Shown piece after piece: positions 45,841-57,741 of a DNA stretch of 64,000 nt. The DNA lies in assembly GCA_963920705.1 (NCBI GenBank), contig CAWUCO010000002.1, positions 62,001 through 126,000 of the forward strand, in the 5' to 3' direction. Within the stretch, counting starts at the first letter, position 1; the number at the start of each line of letters is the position of its first letter. The position numbers were made by a program, and so were the translations under genes. The notes beneath the pieces were generated by a model that had not been told where the DNA came from, ran no database searches, and saw only the letters and a program-made list of their open reading frames with translations. Source of the DNA: Odiellus spinosus. Its lineage: Eukaryota > Arthropoda > Arachnida > Opiliones > Phalangiidae.

Positions 45841-47537
45841 TCTTTTAATATAGAAGTTAACACTTTCGTGCTAGACTGAAGTGACAGTTATTATATCAAA
45901 AATGTCTTTGCGAACAAAGACCCAGAAGGACATGTTATGGCCTTGAATGTCTGAAGTGACAGATATTTAATTTTCTTTTAAAACATTAAATTTAAATACA
46001 ATTAAATTTTCTTTTAAAACATTAAATTTAAATACAATTAAATTTTCTTTTAAAACATGAAATTTAAATATAATTAGATTTTCTTTTAAAACGAAATTTA
46101 AAGATAATCACAATCTGGCACGATTTAGAGTTTCAAATTTCAAAACAACTGATTTTATTCACTCGGAAATATTTAAGAAAAAACATAACGGGCGATTTTC
46201 TCCCATTGACGCTTAACATTAAATTTCGCTTAATTATTTTTCAGGGATTACGTGTCAAACAAAACGAAACTTTTCGTTCGATAGAAAAATTTATTTAATT
46301 TTGCTTTGGCTTTAGGCATAGAATCAAAGTTCTATGATCTGATCTCATACCTTAATTGGATAATGTTTTCTATGGATAATGTTTTATTATAACTCCTCGA
46401 CTTTAGTCGAGGCAATTCGTTCATGTTAGCTTATGAATGCTTATACAAGGAATTTAGGGGAAAAAAATCCTCATATTTTAATTTTTAATCTAGGTTGCAA
46501 GCGAACAAACCTAATCCATGGATAATGTTTTATTACAACTCCTCGACTTTAGTCGAGGCAATTCGTCCATGTTAGCTTATGAATGCTTATACAAGGAATT
46601 TAAAGGGAATAAAAAATCCCCATATTTTAATTTTTAATTTAGGTTGCAAACGAACAAACCTAATCCATGGATAATGTTTTGTTATAACTCCTCGACTTTA
46701 GTCGAGGCAATTCGTTCATGTTAGCTTATGAATGCTTATACAAGGAATTTAAAGGGAATAAAAATTCCCCATATTTTAATTTAGGTTGCAAACGAACAAA
46801 CCTAATCCATGGATAATGTTTTATTATAACTCCTAATAACTAATTAGTGGTCCCTTGTGGAAATCATCATTTAAATTGTACGGTTTTAATGAAAAGAAAA
46901 ATGAAAGTATTACAATTTATTTAAAAACCTTATCCGCTCTAAAATACGTCGCTTTGAAGTTCTCTTCCGTTGCGCGCACAATATAGCTTTGAAAGTACAA
47001 ATTGTGATGGTTTGCGTCGTCTGCTAAGTTAGAAAAGAAGGTGACTTTAAACGGGCTTTAAAAAACACATTTCCCTTTATCATATACCCATTCCAATAAA
47101 CCGGCGAGTATTTTTAACAATCCGTTCAATTGCGAGTCGTGGAAATTCGGGTTAAATTAAGAAAACAAAAAGTGGACTCGCGTTATACTGAAAAATAACA
47201 GTTCAATACACGTTTTCCCTGAAAAATAATTAAGCGAAATTTAATGTTAAGCGTCAATGGGAGAAAATCGTCTGTTATGTTTTTTCTTAAATATTTCCGA
47301 GTGAATAAAATCAGTTGTTTTGAAATTTGAAACTCTAAATCGTGCCAGATTGTGATTATCTTTAAATTTCGTTTTAAAAGAAAATCTAATTGTATTTAAA
47401 TTTCATGTTTTAAAAGAAAATTTAATTGTATTTAAATTTTATGTTTTAAAAGAAAATTAAATATCTGTCACTTCAGACATTCAAGGCCATAACATGTCCT
47501 TCTGGGTCTTTGTTCGCAAAGACATTTTTGATATAAT

Positions 47538-47685
47538 AAAAATGGAGCCGACCGAAAAAAGATCTTAGCGTACAAATGTTACGAAAAATGCGGACGAACT
47601 TTTGTTACAAAGTTTGGGAGGATGGTAGCAGAGGCTAAAGCTATGCTCCCATATTCTTATGGAACCTGAATGGATTCTTGAGAAG
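47538..47685. mobile_element. Element E, second half
   Basis: It continues the split copy begun at 44034, ending cctgaatggattcttgag. Together with 44034-44208 it reconstitutes most of one E element, showing that the composite inserted later. Confidence 0.8.
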
Positions 47686-48020
47686 ACATATAAAAGCATT
47701 GTAAACAACTTTCCTTCAGACAACGCCTCCTATATATAGGAGGTGTTGCTTCAGATAAGCGCTTAACTAGTTTTATCCGTTAGATTAAAAATTAACGTTT
47801 ATCCGATTTAGAACCAGTTTAAAAACTATCAGTTTTATCTGTGGACGGTACAGATACCCTGACCCCTTAATTATCACCAAAATACTTACCGTTAAGAATA
47901 TTATTGGTCCTCCTATGGTTTTGCTTACTCGAGTTTTCATTTTTATTTCTCTCTTCATCAAAATCTTGAGTTGACTGAAAAACGAGCAGCTGAATCTAAA
48001 AATAAGTTAAAATTGTTTTA
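47686..48020. other. No feature recognised
   Basis: Unique, AT-rich sequence between element E and family U. It contains a short palindrome cctcctatatataggagg near 47727. No coding evidence. Confidence 0.5.
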
Positions 48021-49000
48021 TCCCTTTTTACCTCCCCGACTGAACTTTAGTTCAGGGGGAGGTATTACATTGATCGTATCTGTCTCTGTGTGTGTGTGTC
48101 TGTCACTTCAGGCGTAAGCGGATATCCTGTGTAAACGGAAATCACGTGACCTAGCTCGTGGAGCCAAAAGTCTAGAGACGTAATCATGCCAGCCTATCGT
48201 TCAATTCCGATTAACGGGAATTACCTCCTTTAAGCGTGGCTGCCACATTGAGTTTCAGGTGTCGTGCAATTATATACAATAGGACGTCTCCCATTGCATA
48301 TTACCGCCTTTCACCGTCCACTTGACGGTCAAACCTCGATGCTGGACAGTTGAAAGAGATTATAGGCAATGGGACGTCTCCCACTGTTATAATCACCTCC
48401 GACCATCCCCACACCAAGGTCCAACCTCTAGTGTCCGATCTCAGCGGGCCATATTAGCGAGGCGTCCCTCACTAATATAGTCCACATCAACCTTCCACTC
48501 CACTATCTCCTCCCTCTACGGGTCTTTGTGGTGCAGTTACCGAATGCCTAGGGTTACGATAAAAGTCTAGACGTTGAGAAGGGGGGGTTTTCCCCAACTC
48601 TTCTCGGTTACTCGCTCGGTAAATAAAGGTTAGCGAAAGCTATATATACCCGTTTTCCATGCCCTAACTATTTTGGCCTTATGCCGCGATATCGTTTAGT
48701 GAATTGAAGCGTATAATTCATTTAAATTTTAATTTAATATAATAATATTGTTAAACTGAATCTAATTAATAAAGAAGCTGAAAAATCAATTAAAAATTCG
48801 AGATAGTTTAGAAGATATTTAAGAAATTTCCCAAAAATTTAATGAAATGTGACCGTTTAATACCAGCTTGAGTTGGCAACACGCGATAAGCTGTTTTCCA
48901 TATATCATTTAGTCCAAAAAGCAAAGGTATAACAGGCAGTATAGGCTTAGTCTTGCTGCAAACTTGGGGTGGATTGAAGAATCTAAATAAAAGTGCGTTT
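48021..49000. mobile_element. Repeat family U, copy 2
   Basis: It starts with the hairpin acctccccgactgaactt and its partner (48030-48062), then (TG)n. The far end has gtgcgtttacacggg. It is an inverted copy of 42356-43312, so copies 1 and 2 form arms of about 1 kb around 4.7 kb. Confidence 0.8.
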
Positions 49001-49004
49001 ACAC

Positions 49005-49540
49005 GGGATACGAATTAGACCCGGAGACAAAATTTTAAGCTTGATTAATAAACAAATTACGCGTTTATTCAAACGGATAATGGGAAGATAAAAATACGAC
49101 TTTTCTCGAAATCTTTGTAGAATCAGAAGCCGATGAAACCCTCCTTTGAAGTCTACTACTCTAATGTTCCATATAGCGCTCCTCTCTGTATGCATGGGTA
49201 AAATTCTCAATTTTACGAGATCGGAGGGGTCCTACTTCATACCCCCCTGTCTTCGGAAAATTGGAAATTCTCTCTCTCCACATACGACGACGTTTGGTTG
49301 ACGAACTCCAAGGTTGCTAGAGATATTCGCTGGACGAACTCCCGCTCCGAAAATATCTACCGTTACTAGGCGTACGAATCGCGATTTTTGAGAATAACCC
49401 ATACAGAGATGGGTAGACAAGATCCGGGAGTAATAGACTTCAAAGGAGGGTTTCATTGGCTTCTGGTTACCTCGAATAAGAAATGGATATGTTTTCGCGA
49501 ACGATGGTCTTATTCAATTAACAAAATTTATACAAATCCC
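49005..49540 (-). repeat. Repeat family R, inverted copy interrupted by a miniature element
   Basis: The outer parts match 29884-30330 in reverse (acaaattacgcgtttattc, aagaaatggatatg, gaccatcgt-type sequence). The inner ~195 bp present at 29985-30179 is missing where the 7-bp-TSD element sits. Confidence 0.7.
49124..49465. mobile_element. 7-bp-TSD miniature element without flanking duplication
   Basis: Same terminal repeats CAGAAGCCGATGAAACCC and inverted partner, 342 bp. The flanks (gtagaat and gttacct) differ. Since host sequence is missing beside it, a deletion probably removed one duplication. Confidence 0.85.
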
Positions 49541-50137
49541 GAGCTCTAATCCGTTTACTGTCTTGATAAAGTATTTTTTTCTAATGTTGCAAAGCGATCT
49601 ATTTTTGATGTAATATACAGATAATGAGTTACCTGTTTGATTCCTTTTATACAGAAAAGAGATGTTTGAAACCGGTCGAATGTAACAAAAAATATATTTC
49701 AAATCTTACAATCAAGGCAAAATAGGGGTGTCTTTTTTATGACCACTTCAAACGTGGCTTAATTAGCCGGTTTAATCATTTTTAACTGAGGTTTACTTAG
49801 CCTTCTTACAAGTTAGTTCTATAAACCTCGGTTAAATTTGATTAAACTGGCCTTATTAAGCCAACACGTTTGAAGAGGATATTAGTAACCTTCGTTCGCC
49901 AGATTCAGTTTTGATAGTGAATGGATTAGCGTCCTTAGAGATCGGGGTTTGGTCAAAATAATCCACGACTATCAGTTAATCACAAAAAAAAATAATCGGA
50001 AAATTATTCGCGATTACATTGGATTTATCCTAGACTTTCCTCGAAAAATTTTAAGTTATGAATAAAGATAAAATAATCAGAAATTTCTTGTCCAAACCCC
50101 GATCTCGAAGCGTCCTATTGGAAGCTATCTCAAATTT
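49541..50137. other. No gene recognised
   Basis: AT-rich. Around 49740-49880 a small inverted repeat is visible (ccacttcaaacgtggcttaa and ttaagccaacacgtttgaag), probably another short foldback. Confidence 0.5.
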
Positions 50138-50512
50138 TTAAAGGGAGAATGCAATCGAAGAACAGTTTTTTTTAACGATTCCTTATTCTTTAAATAGGCC
50201 TAATCCACTGGTAATAAAAATTAGAAACCAATATTGAACTAGAAATAAATTTAAAACTTAACCGTAAAATAGGCTTAGCGGGATTCACGGAGATCCTGGA
50301 TTTCTTAGCATTAATATATATTAAAGCGAGATCTCCATGAGACTTCCAATAACATTCCATTGGTCCCTGACCCATCAACGCGAAGAAATTCAGGATCTCC
50401 ACGAATCCAGCTAAGCCTATTTTCCGGGTAAGCTTTAATTTTATTTCTAGTTTGAGTAATTACTGGTTGATAAGGCCTAATTAAAACGATAAGGCATCGA
50501 TAAAAAAGCGCT
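50138..50512. mobile_element. GGAGAATGC-end foldback element, right end lost
   Basis: The left end aaagggagaatgc and inner inverted words ataggcttagcgg and ccagctaagcctat match 16771-17187. The right end is cut by the next element. Confidence 0.7.
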
Positions 50513-50514
50513 TG

Positions 50515-50907
50515 TTAGCTACGGTCACACTAGCATTTCTTAATCGATTTGAAAGGATAAAATCAAACCGATATTCGAATCGCCAGGAATCGTTTTAAGT
50601 GTCACGTGTTTCTGCATTATCTTAATAAATCGATTTATTGTAGCTTCATCTATCGGTTATTGAAACCGAATTCGTGTGAAACTGGTTCCCGAAGCAGTTT
50701 TGAGAAATCGAATCAAATAGCCCGCGTTCATACTAGGCCTTGGAATCGATTTAAACCGTTTCAAAAGATTTCGCTAGAGTCGCGTGAACTGGAAACCGTA
50801 TTTTCTCGAATCTATTTGATTCAATTTCTCGAAACTGCTTCGGGAATTAGTTTCATTTCGATTCGGTTTCAACAACCGATTTAGAAATGTTAGTGTGACC
50901 GTAGCTC
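50515..50907. mobile_element. CGCGTTCACACTAG family elements, nested
   Basis: The ends agctacggtcacactagc and gtgtgaccgtagct are inverted. A second copy start (cccgcgttcatactaggcc) lies inside at about 50720, so one element sits in another. Confidence 0.7.
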
Positions 50908-51186
50908 TAGAGAAGTCAGATTCTAACCCTCGAATAGGATGCTTCTCTTGACCATGGATTAATTAATAGTGCCTAGGAAAGCTATTAATTAATCCAAGTC
51001 TTGACGTTGTATGTCAATCTCCCCTATTTCTTTGTACAAATTAATCTATTTAAAGCGAGCGTCTGCTCGATTTAGTTACGATTTCAACCGCTAGATGTAG
51101 TAATTTTTTTGTAAATTTGAAAAATGGACCTTTTCATCTAAGTCCCATGATTGGATAAAATGTGTCACGTGTATACAAAAACTTAG

Positions 51187-51396
51187 ACCTGGGCTTCAAC
51201 TGGGACATACAACGTAATGAAAACGGTAGCCTGCTAACGCGTCTCGCTGAACAGTCCATGTTTTCTCGCGTCTGTCTTGGTAGCTCAGCTGTACCGGCTG
51301 TTTCTCTTTCCGTTTTAAGTTTTACTTTTGAAATCGGTCTGGCAGCGGCGCTCTTATTACGCGGCTACGATAGCACGAATGAAATTCGAATTGTTT
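51187..51396 (+). CDS. Orphan exon candidate (70 codons, phase 1-1)
   Basis: The acceptor aaaaacttag and donor gtaagt bound 210 nt with no stop in the phase-1 frame. Base composition is richer in GC than the flanks. It encodes a hydrophobic part (VPAVSLSVLSF then EIGLAAALLLRG), possibly one membrane segment. If spliced to the next acceptor (tttgcag at 51463) a TAA forms at once. No homologue recognised; could be the last coding exon of a small protein. Confidence 0.3.
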
Positions 51397-51529
51397 GTAA
51401 GTTTCTAAATTATATTTAAACTATATATTAACAATATAAATACTAATCAAATAAATTTTGCAGAATCTTTTGAATGAATGGTGATCAGGATTATTAATAT
51501 GTAGGCCATGTTCTAAAAACTTGGAACTT

Positions 51530-51640
51530 GGGCGGTAGGGGCCTTAGCCGACTTCAGCCTCCGAGTTTCCGCGCCGCCGCGGCAGGCAGCCTTCGCCGGA
51601 GTTTGGTTTACGAGGGCCGAGGCAGTTTAGCATGAAAATC
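51530..51640. other. Isolated GC/CpG-rich patch
   Basis: About 110 bp with cgcgccgccgcgg and cgccggagtttgg stands out in AT-rich DNA. It has partial inverted symmetry (cagcctccgagttt and aaactccgg). Function unknown: remains of a GC-rich repeat or a small promoter are possible. Confidence 0.35.
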
Positions 51641-52410
51641 AAAATGTTTTTACTTATTTCAAGTAATTTTAAGTATTTTAATGTTTATTTAAATATAATT
51701 TAATTAATGATTCTGCTAATTTATTCCCATAGAGTCTTTGGTGGGAGCCAGGATTTCTTCAAAGTCCAAGAATTTGTTGGGCTTATAAATTGTTTTGGAA
51801 AATTTTGAAATTTTGACCATAGAGTTCCTGAATCTCTACTATCTTTCTCCGAATTTTATTAAAAAAGGCTAGTAATAAAGGTATGTAATCTTAAGATATA
51901 AACAAAATAAATCTGGCCAATAAAATTGGTAATAATTCTTTTCGAATTACTAGAACAGTTATTGCTGCTCATTTAAGATTTTGAAGGAGTAATCTCACAA
52001 AATAGGTCTCTTTATATTTTTTGTTACCTTGTTCCAATTACGTAATCAAATGATTTAGAATGTTGTTTTTAAGAGAGTACATAAAAATTAACTAAAGTAG
52101 AAAATTATTTCCAGCATTAGCAACAACGATAAAAAGCCAAATTCTCCTCAAGGCTCGACAGCTATTATGAATTTTCTTGTAAAGTTTTAATTGTTTTGCC
52201 AATTTGAGAGTAAAACTTTTCTCATTACATTTCCAATGTATTTTGATATAGATCAATTGGAATATTAAATTAACAAAGAACAGTTTACTACCAAACTTCT
52301 GTAAAAAAAAACACTAACTAACCAAAAGAGCGAATTAATTGCTTATTTTTAATTTTTATTCGTCATTAACTTAATTATTGGTTTGAAAATCAATCCAAAA
52401 TTAAAGTGAT
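51641..52410. other. AT-rich stretch without recognised genes
   Basis: No coding frame, array or inverted repeat seen. Confidence 0.5.
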
Positions 52411-52416
52411 ACTGTA

Positions 52417-52605
52417 ACTTTCGCGATTTCGGGAAAACTTTCGCGATTTCGGGAAAACTTTCGCGATTTCGGGAAAACTTTCGCGATTTCGGGAAAACTT
52501 TCGCGATTTCGGGAAAACTTTCGCGATTTCGGGAAAACTTTCGCGATTTCGGGAAAACTTTCGCGAGTTCGGGAAAACTTTCGCGATTTCGGGTGAACCA
52601 TCGCC
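52417..52605. repeat. 20-bp minisatellite, nine units
   Basis: The unit tcgcgatttcgggaaaactt is repeated with almost no variation; one unit has gag for gat. Open minus-strand frames across it come from the repeat unit. The homogeneity points to recent expansion. Confidence 0.95.
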
Positions 52606-52639
52606 ACCTCGAATCAACTACATGACTTTGGGCCAACTC

Positions 52640-55600
52640 ATTTCTGTCTAGTTAGTATAAAAAGGGAAGGTAGATTTTGCAAACTAGATAATAACAGCTT
52701 TGTCTCTCTTGGGAACTGTATATTGAGAGCATCCATATGTAAGAAGTGTCAACAAAAACAGTAAACGGAGTAAAACTTAATTTATTCGTCGTAAACGTAA
52801 ATCAAAATAAAGCTGTTATCATAGCTGTGTGCCGGAGATCTGGCTCAGCTCGGGTCTAGAGCTTCCCTCGGGCTCAAAACTTTACTTGCAGCTCACATTG
52901 GGCTCAAGCAAATATACATGGTAGGTTTCAGTTCAGCTCGGACTCATTTTATTTTGCAATACAACATATTTTAGTTATGGAATGAGCCCGAGAATAGATA
53001 AATAATTATTATCTAACCATACTGTTTATTGGATGAGTGATTTAGACCCCTATCATAGCAGACAGAAGGGTGTCTATTTCTCAAAAACAAATAGGCTATC
53101 TATATCAACACAATACTGTAAATACAGCAGTCTACTAAAAAAAAAAATTGAGGAAATACAATGAAACTTCAGTGTCATTGAGCCAAGCCACAAAGCCATA
53201 TTACAGTTTTATTTACACGTAATGTAACTCTTGGGAACACAGGTTGCTAATACTGGAAATAATTACATTTTCATATGTATACGTAGTCTATAAATTTTCT
53301 AACTATATTATTAAGTAATTGCAACTGACGGCAAATCTAAAATTTTAAATACCAAAGCCAAAAAATTTTAAATACCAAAGCCAAAAAAGTACGAATTTAT
53401 TTTTATGATTCATGGAAACGAAAATATCGTCATTTTTGCTTTGTCTTTTCCATGGAAAAACTACTACATGCAAGTACAATATAGTACCCTATCCCTCCCC
53501 TTTAGGTTAAAAGTCTTATTTTGTGAAATTACTCCTTTAAAATCGTAAAATATAGTAGTATCGTTTGAGGTTTAATAAACGTCCCAGGTGTTCTAGCCAA
53601 TGAAAGGGACTCATTTTGATCAGAATAGGCTATTTGAAGAAATCTTGAATAAATTCATAATCAGGGTTGCCAAAGGTCAGGAAAAACAAGGAAAAGGTCA
53701 TGGAATTTAAACCCACTGAATGTTTAATTTTATCATTTGGGTAAAGGTTTTACCTTGAAGAAAGCATTTGAGTCAGATTGTGAAATCCCCTTTTTATATC
53801 TCTATTCTTTTGTATAAAATGAGAATGGGGGAGGGGGCCTTGAAAATAATATGGTCTCTTTTAAGAGTTATTTTAGCAGTATAAGGTCTATTTTCACCTA
53901 CTTTTCTCACCCATATAATCCCCATTCTCCCCTTCCCATGAGGGAAAGTAATTTCTTGTCTATTTTTTAGACCATGCGCCCTCACAAAATTATCTCTCTA
54001 ATAAACGGAATGTGACCTTGCAGCAACTAATGAAGTTATGATAGAGAGAGTTTTATCGGGGAGGTCTATTTTCGTCAATTTGTCGTTGTGGAATAAGATT
54101 TCTCAAATGTCTTTTTGAAGGGCTACATTTTGGATTATTTTCTCATGGATAATAAGGGCAATAGCCTGATCTGCCACGCTTTTAATGGTCCTTTTGTAAT
54201 TTTTGGGGTAGGAAAGAGGGGTGTGGTTTAAAATTGGACATAATGGTTGGAACCTTGCATAAAGCAAAGAGTAAGTAAGCCAACAAGAACGGTTGGGGGG
54301 AAGGGCGCTTTTCTGTTTTATCACCGCCCCCACTGGGCGAAAAGGCACAGGTGGCTAACGGATTTGTAAACATTACCGTCCCTCCCTCAATTGTCTTTGA
54401 AGTCATAACAGACCTTATATTTCCCCTCTCCTCCCAGCCATTATATGAGGGTTAACAGGGTACTCAGCGCCCTTAAATTATTTTGGACATCCCCAAACCA
54501 AAATGAGATCTTTATCATCACTTATCATTTATTTTAGGCCGTGAACTTCGTGGCGCTATTTTTCGAAATAGATCATGTAGAAAAATCCTTAAAATATTTT
54601 TCCTTGAAAAATTACTTCCTACAGAAACTTGTAAGAATTATTTCTTTCCTGGGAAGAATTTTCGGTATTTTCATTGAAAATACCGAAAATGTTTCAACCG
54701 CCCAAAGTGTAAAAAATTCAGATTATTGAGATATTCCCCTGAATTAGTTTTTAAAATATTTTATCAAGGATAAACGTTTAGACTATTTTTGGATTTGACC
54801 TAATTGCGTATAATATTGTAACAAAAACCCTTTCAATCCCCCTTCCCCCAGACAGACGCATTTCCAAACGGAGTCGGAAATGTAGCCAGGAAAATATCCA
54901 TGAGAAAATAGGGAAAATATAAAATTCCTAAGAGCAATGTAAATAGTTTAGAAGGGGGTAGGAATAGTTTCAAAAAGGGTGTAGGGAACCCACTGAATCA
55001 GACCAGTAAAGAGGAATGATGATCGCATGCCCATGTTTCATCCCCCTTTGCTTGTCTGATTCTGTAGGCTGCTTAGCTCCTTTGGAGGGGGTCAAAATAA
55101 ACGCAAGATGTCTATAGCGGGGGAAAAATAGAACAGTAGGCGAAAATAGACCTTACTCGCTTTTTAACACCTGTTTACGTATTAGAGGGGGGAGTTAAAG
55201 TTCTTTCCCGGCTCAATTTTTCTATAATGTAAGGGTAAGGGGCATGAAGTGCGGCCACAGGTTATAATTCGTGTCGTTCATAGCCTCTGAAACTGTGCTT
55301 TCCCCTCCAATTCCTCGAGTCGTTTTTATTTTCCCCCATTTGGCCAAACAAACTGACTATTGCGAATATTTTTCAAGTTTCCTCCTTTCGTCTCTTGTCA
55401 AAGAAAATCCAAAATTATAGAAATTGTGCTTAGGCGGCTAGAATTTAGTCTGTTGTTATTTGACCTGATACAGACGCGTGCGGGATGTGAGGACGTCACT
55501 TGACTGCCCACCAAAAATGCGCATTTAACACCTCCATATTTTGGGGGGGGGGGGGGGGCACAATTGTGAAATTGTTTTATTTTGTAAAATACTAAAATAT

Positions 55601-56030
55601 AAAGTGACTGCTGTACATATTTTTCAATAAAGGATAATAATAAAATCCAAAGCCCTCTAACACAACTTTTCCTTTATTCCAGGGCTGTCAGTAGATTGTG
55701 GAAGCATTTCAGAAGGCAATTAAAAACGAACTATTAATTATTTCGCAAATTTTTAGTGTTTGATTAAAAACATTATTATTATGTTTTATGCGGTAAACAT
55801 TTTGCACAGTTTTTAGTGCTCCCTCTTAAAAAATTTAAAACGATACGCAACAGCCCTTTGTGCCCTTTGTTTTCCTATACAGATTTCTAGAAATTATAAT
55901 TATTATCTTCCATGATAAAATGGTTTGAATATAATCGTCGTTATTTTCAAGACGGGAAATTGATCAAGTTTGTTTTTATTTAACATAATAACGCGTAATA
56001 ATTCGACTAATCCATCCGCTTATATTTCAG
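52640..56030. other. Long stretch without supported genes
   Basis: Mostly unique AT-rich DNA. Seen: a 24-bp direct duplication (ttttaaataccaaagccaaa) at about 53338-53390; a CAGGGTTGCCA-type element start near 53665; a short inverted repeat at about 54660-54690; a G17 run near 55541. Several open frames of 60-80 codons have no splice or motif support. Confidence 0.5.
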
Positions 56031-56154
56031 AGAGGGATTGTAACTTTTTTCAATGTAGCCGGGCTGCAATTTATTCGTTAGCGATTGAAACGCTCTTGGA
56101 TAATCTAGCTGATAGCGCTAAGGTTCCGGCTTTAGCCGTTTTAAGACTAGGCAG
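56031..56154 (+). CDS. Orphan exon candidate with CNFFQC motif
   Basis: The acceptor cttatatttcag and donor gtataa bound 124 nt, entering in phase 1, with ERDCNFFQCSRAAIYSLAIE near the start and VLRLGR at the end. A following acceptor (tttgtatttcag at 56392) would add nine codons and a stop. The short Cys loop and a Gly-Arg amidation-like end recall peptide-hormone precursors, but I recognise no family and no signal-peptide exon is found nearby. Confidence 0.3.
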
Positions 56155-56854
56155 GTATAATGTACCTCACAGAAAGTAATACATCTGATTACGCTACCGG
56201 ATTATCGATTTGTTTTGGTCGGTAATTGTAATCAAAAGCAAATTCGATATCATAATATTACTTAGTCCACTGATTTCTATTATTCACCATCACATTCGGG
56301 CGCTTGTGTAATCAAGGCAGGCATAAAGAGACGATTTTTCTTTACTAAGGCTGTTTAAATCATATACTATTTTGTATTTCAGAGTAAGTAATAAAGAAGC
56401 TTTATCAAACTAACCAAAACGAGTTTTTTTTTTTGTTTAAATCTATTTTACGTAACTAAACTGTAGTTCTCGAGATAAAACCCTTAATGTCCCGCCATTG
56501 GCCTAAAAAGCGGGCCCTAGCGATATTCCTCTACTCGGGGAGTAGGGGGGGGGGTGAAACGCGAGGGAAGACAAAGTAGCTTATTTCCAGGACTGCTAGA
56601 AAAAAAACCGTTACTGCAAACTTGAAAGATATAGATGGCAGCACATTCAGTCAGTTTTTAAGCGTCGTGCGGTGGAGCAAACTCAAGGGGCAAGGATCGC
56701 GCCGACACTCGCTTTAATATACCTCGGCAGAATCTTTAGCGAGAGGAATTAATGAAGATCTTATGTTATCTTGATCAATCATTTTTGAGCCATCGAGCGT
56801 TACCTATAAAAGATTATAGTTTTAAGTAGTCTTTATCGCTTTTGTTATTAGTAC

Positions 56855-57191
56855 CAGAAGCCGATGAAACCCTCCTTTGAAGTCTATTACTCCCTGGTCT
56901 TGTCTACCCCTCTCTGTATGGGTTATTCTCAAAAGGCGCGATTCGTACGCCTCCTAACGGTAGATATTTTCGGAGCGGGAGTTCGTCGAGCGAATATCTC
57001 TAGCAGCCTTGGAGTTCGTCCATAAACGTCGTCGTTTGTGGAGAGAGAGAATTTCCAATTTTCCGTAGACAGGGGGGGATGAAGTAGGACCCCTTCTAAT
57101 TCGTAAAATTGGGAATTTTACCCATGCAGAGAGGGGCGCTATATGGAACATTGGAGTAGTAGACTTCAAAGGAGGGTTTCATCGGCTTCTG
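56855..57191. mobile_element. 7-bp-TSD miniature element, copy 3 (reverse orientation)
   Basis: CAGAAGCCGATGAAACCC ends; flanks TTAGTAC at 56848-56854 and 57192-57198. 337 bp. Confidence 0.92.
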
Positions 57192-57324
57192 TTAGTACGG
57201 TGAAGGATATATAATGAAGAGTATATAATTAAGAGCCAGAAGTCTCGAAAAGGGCAATATTTTGTAGATCGGTTTTATTAACACGAATACATTCCTTATT
57301 GATAAATTTATTTTGTGATAACAG

Positions 57325-57662
57325 CAGAATCCGATGAAACCCTCCTTTGAAGTCTACGTCTCTAATGTTCCATATAGCGCTCCTCTCTGTATGGGTAAAA
57401 TTCCCAATTTTACGAGATCGGAGGGGTTCTACTTCATATCCCCCTGTCTACGGAAAATTGGAAATTCTCTCTCTCCACAAACGACGACGTTTTTTTCACG
57501 AACTCAAAGGCTGCTAGAGATATTCGCTGGACGAATTCCCGCTCCGAAAATATCTACCGTTAGGAGGCGTACGAATCGCGCTTTTTGAAACTAACCCATA
57601 CAGAGAGGGGTAAACAAGACCCGGGAGTAATAGACTTCAAAGGAGGGTATCATCGGCTTCTG
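57325..57662. mobile_element. 7-bp-TSD miniature element, copy 4 (forward)
   Basis: Flanks ATAACAG at 57318-57324 and 57663-57669. 338 bp. Left end has one change (cagaatccg). Confidence 0.92.
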
Positions 57663-57741
57663 ATAACAGTTATATCGAGGACTTTAATTTCACAATAATC
57701 GAAAATGGTTATTTTTATCGTAATAGGGGTATAATTATTAT

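Larger units (their letters stand above)
44209..47537. mobile_element. Composite foldback/satellite element, copy B (full length, 3.3 kb)
   Basis: From right to left: arm 1 (47537-47210, starting TTATATCAAAAATG in reverse), a unique part, a 140-bp tandem block (46830-46370), arm 2 (46250-45890), a linker, the 100-bp array (45840-45175), and a palindromic module (45160-44209) ending in the hairpin GAACGC-GACA-GCGTTC (44219-44234). Both borders are fixed by the interrupted element E. No long target duplication; TAAT could be shared at both edges. No reading frame of its own, so it is non-autonomous. The layout resembles Helitron-related HINE/DINE elements; this is inference. Confidence 0.8.

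Noticed and set aside
51285..51310. tRNA-like word ggtagctcag
   Set aside because: No matching T-arm, anticodon arm or acceptor stem follows.
52349..52636. Minus-strand frames over the 20-bp repeat
   Set aside because: Three overlapping frames encode the same periodic peptide; this is a minisatellite artefact.
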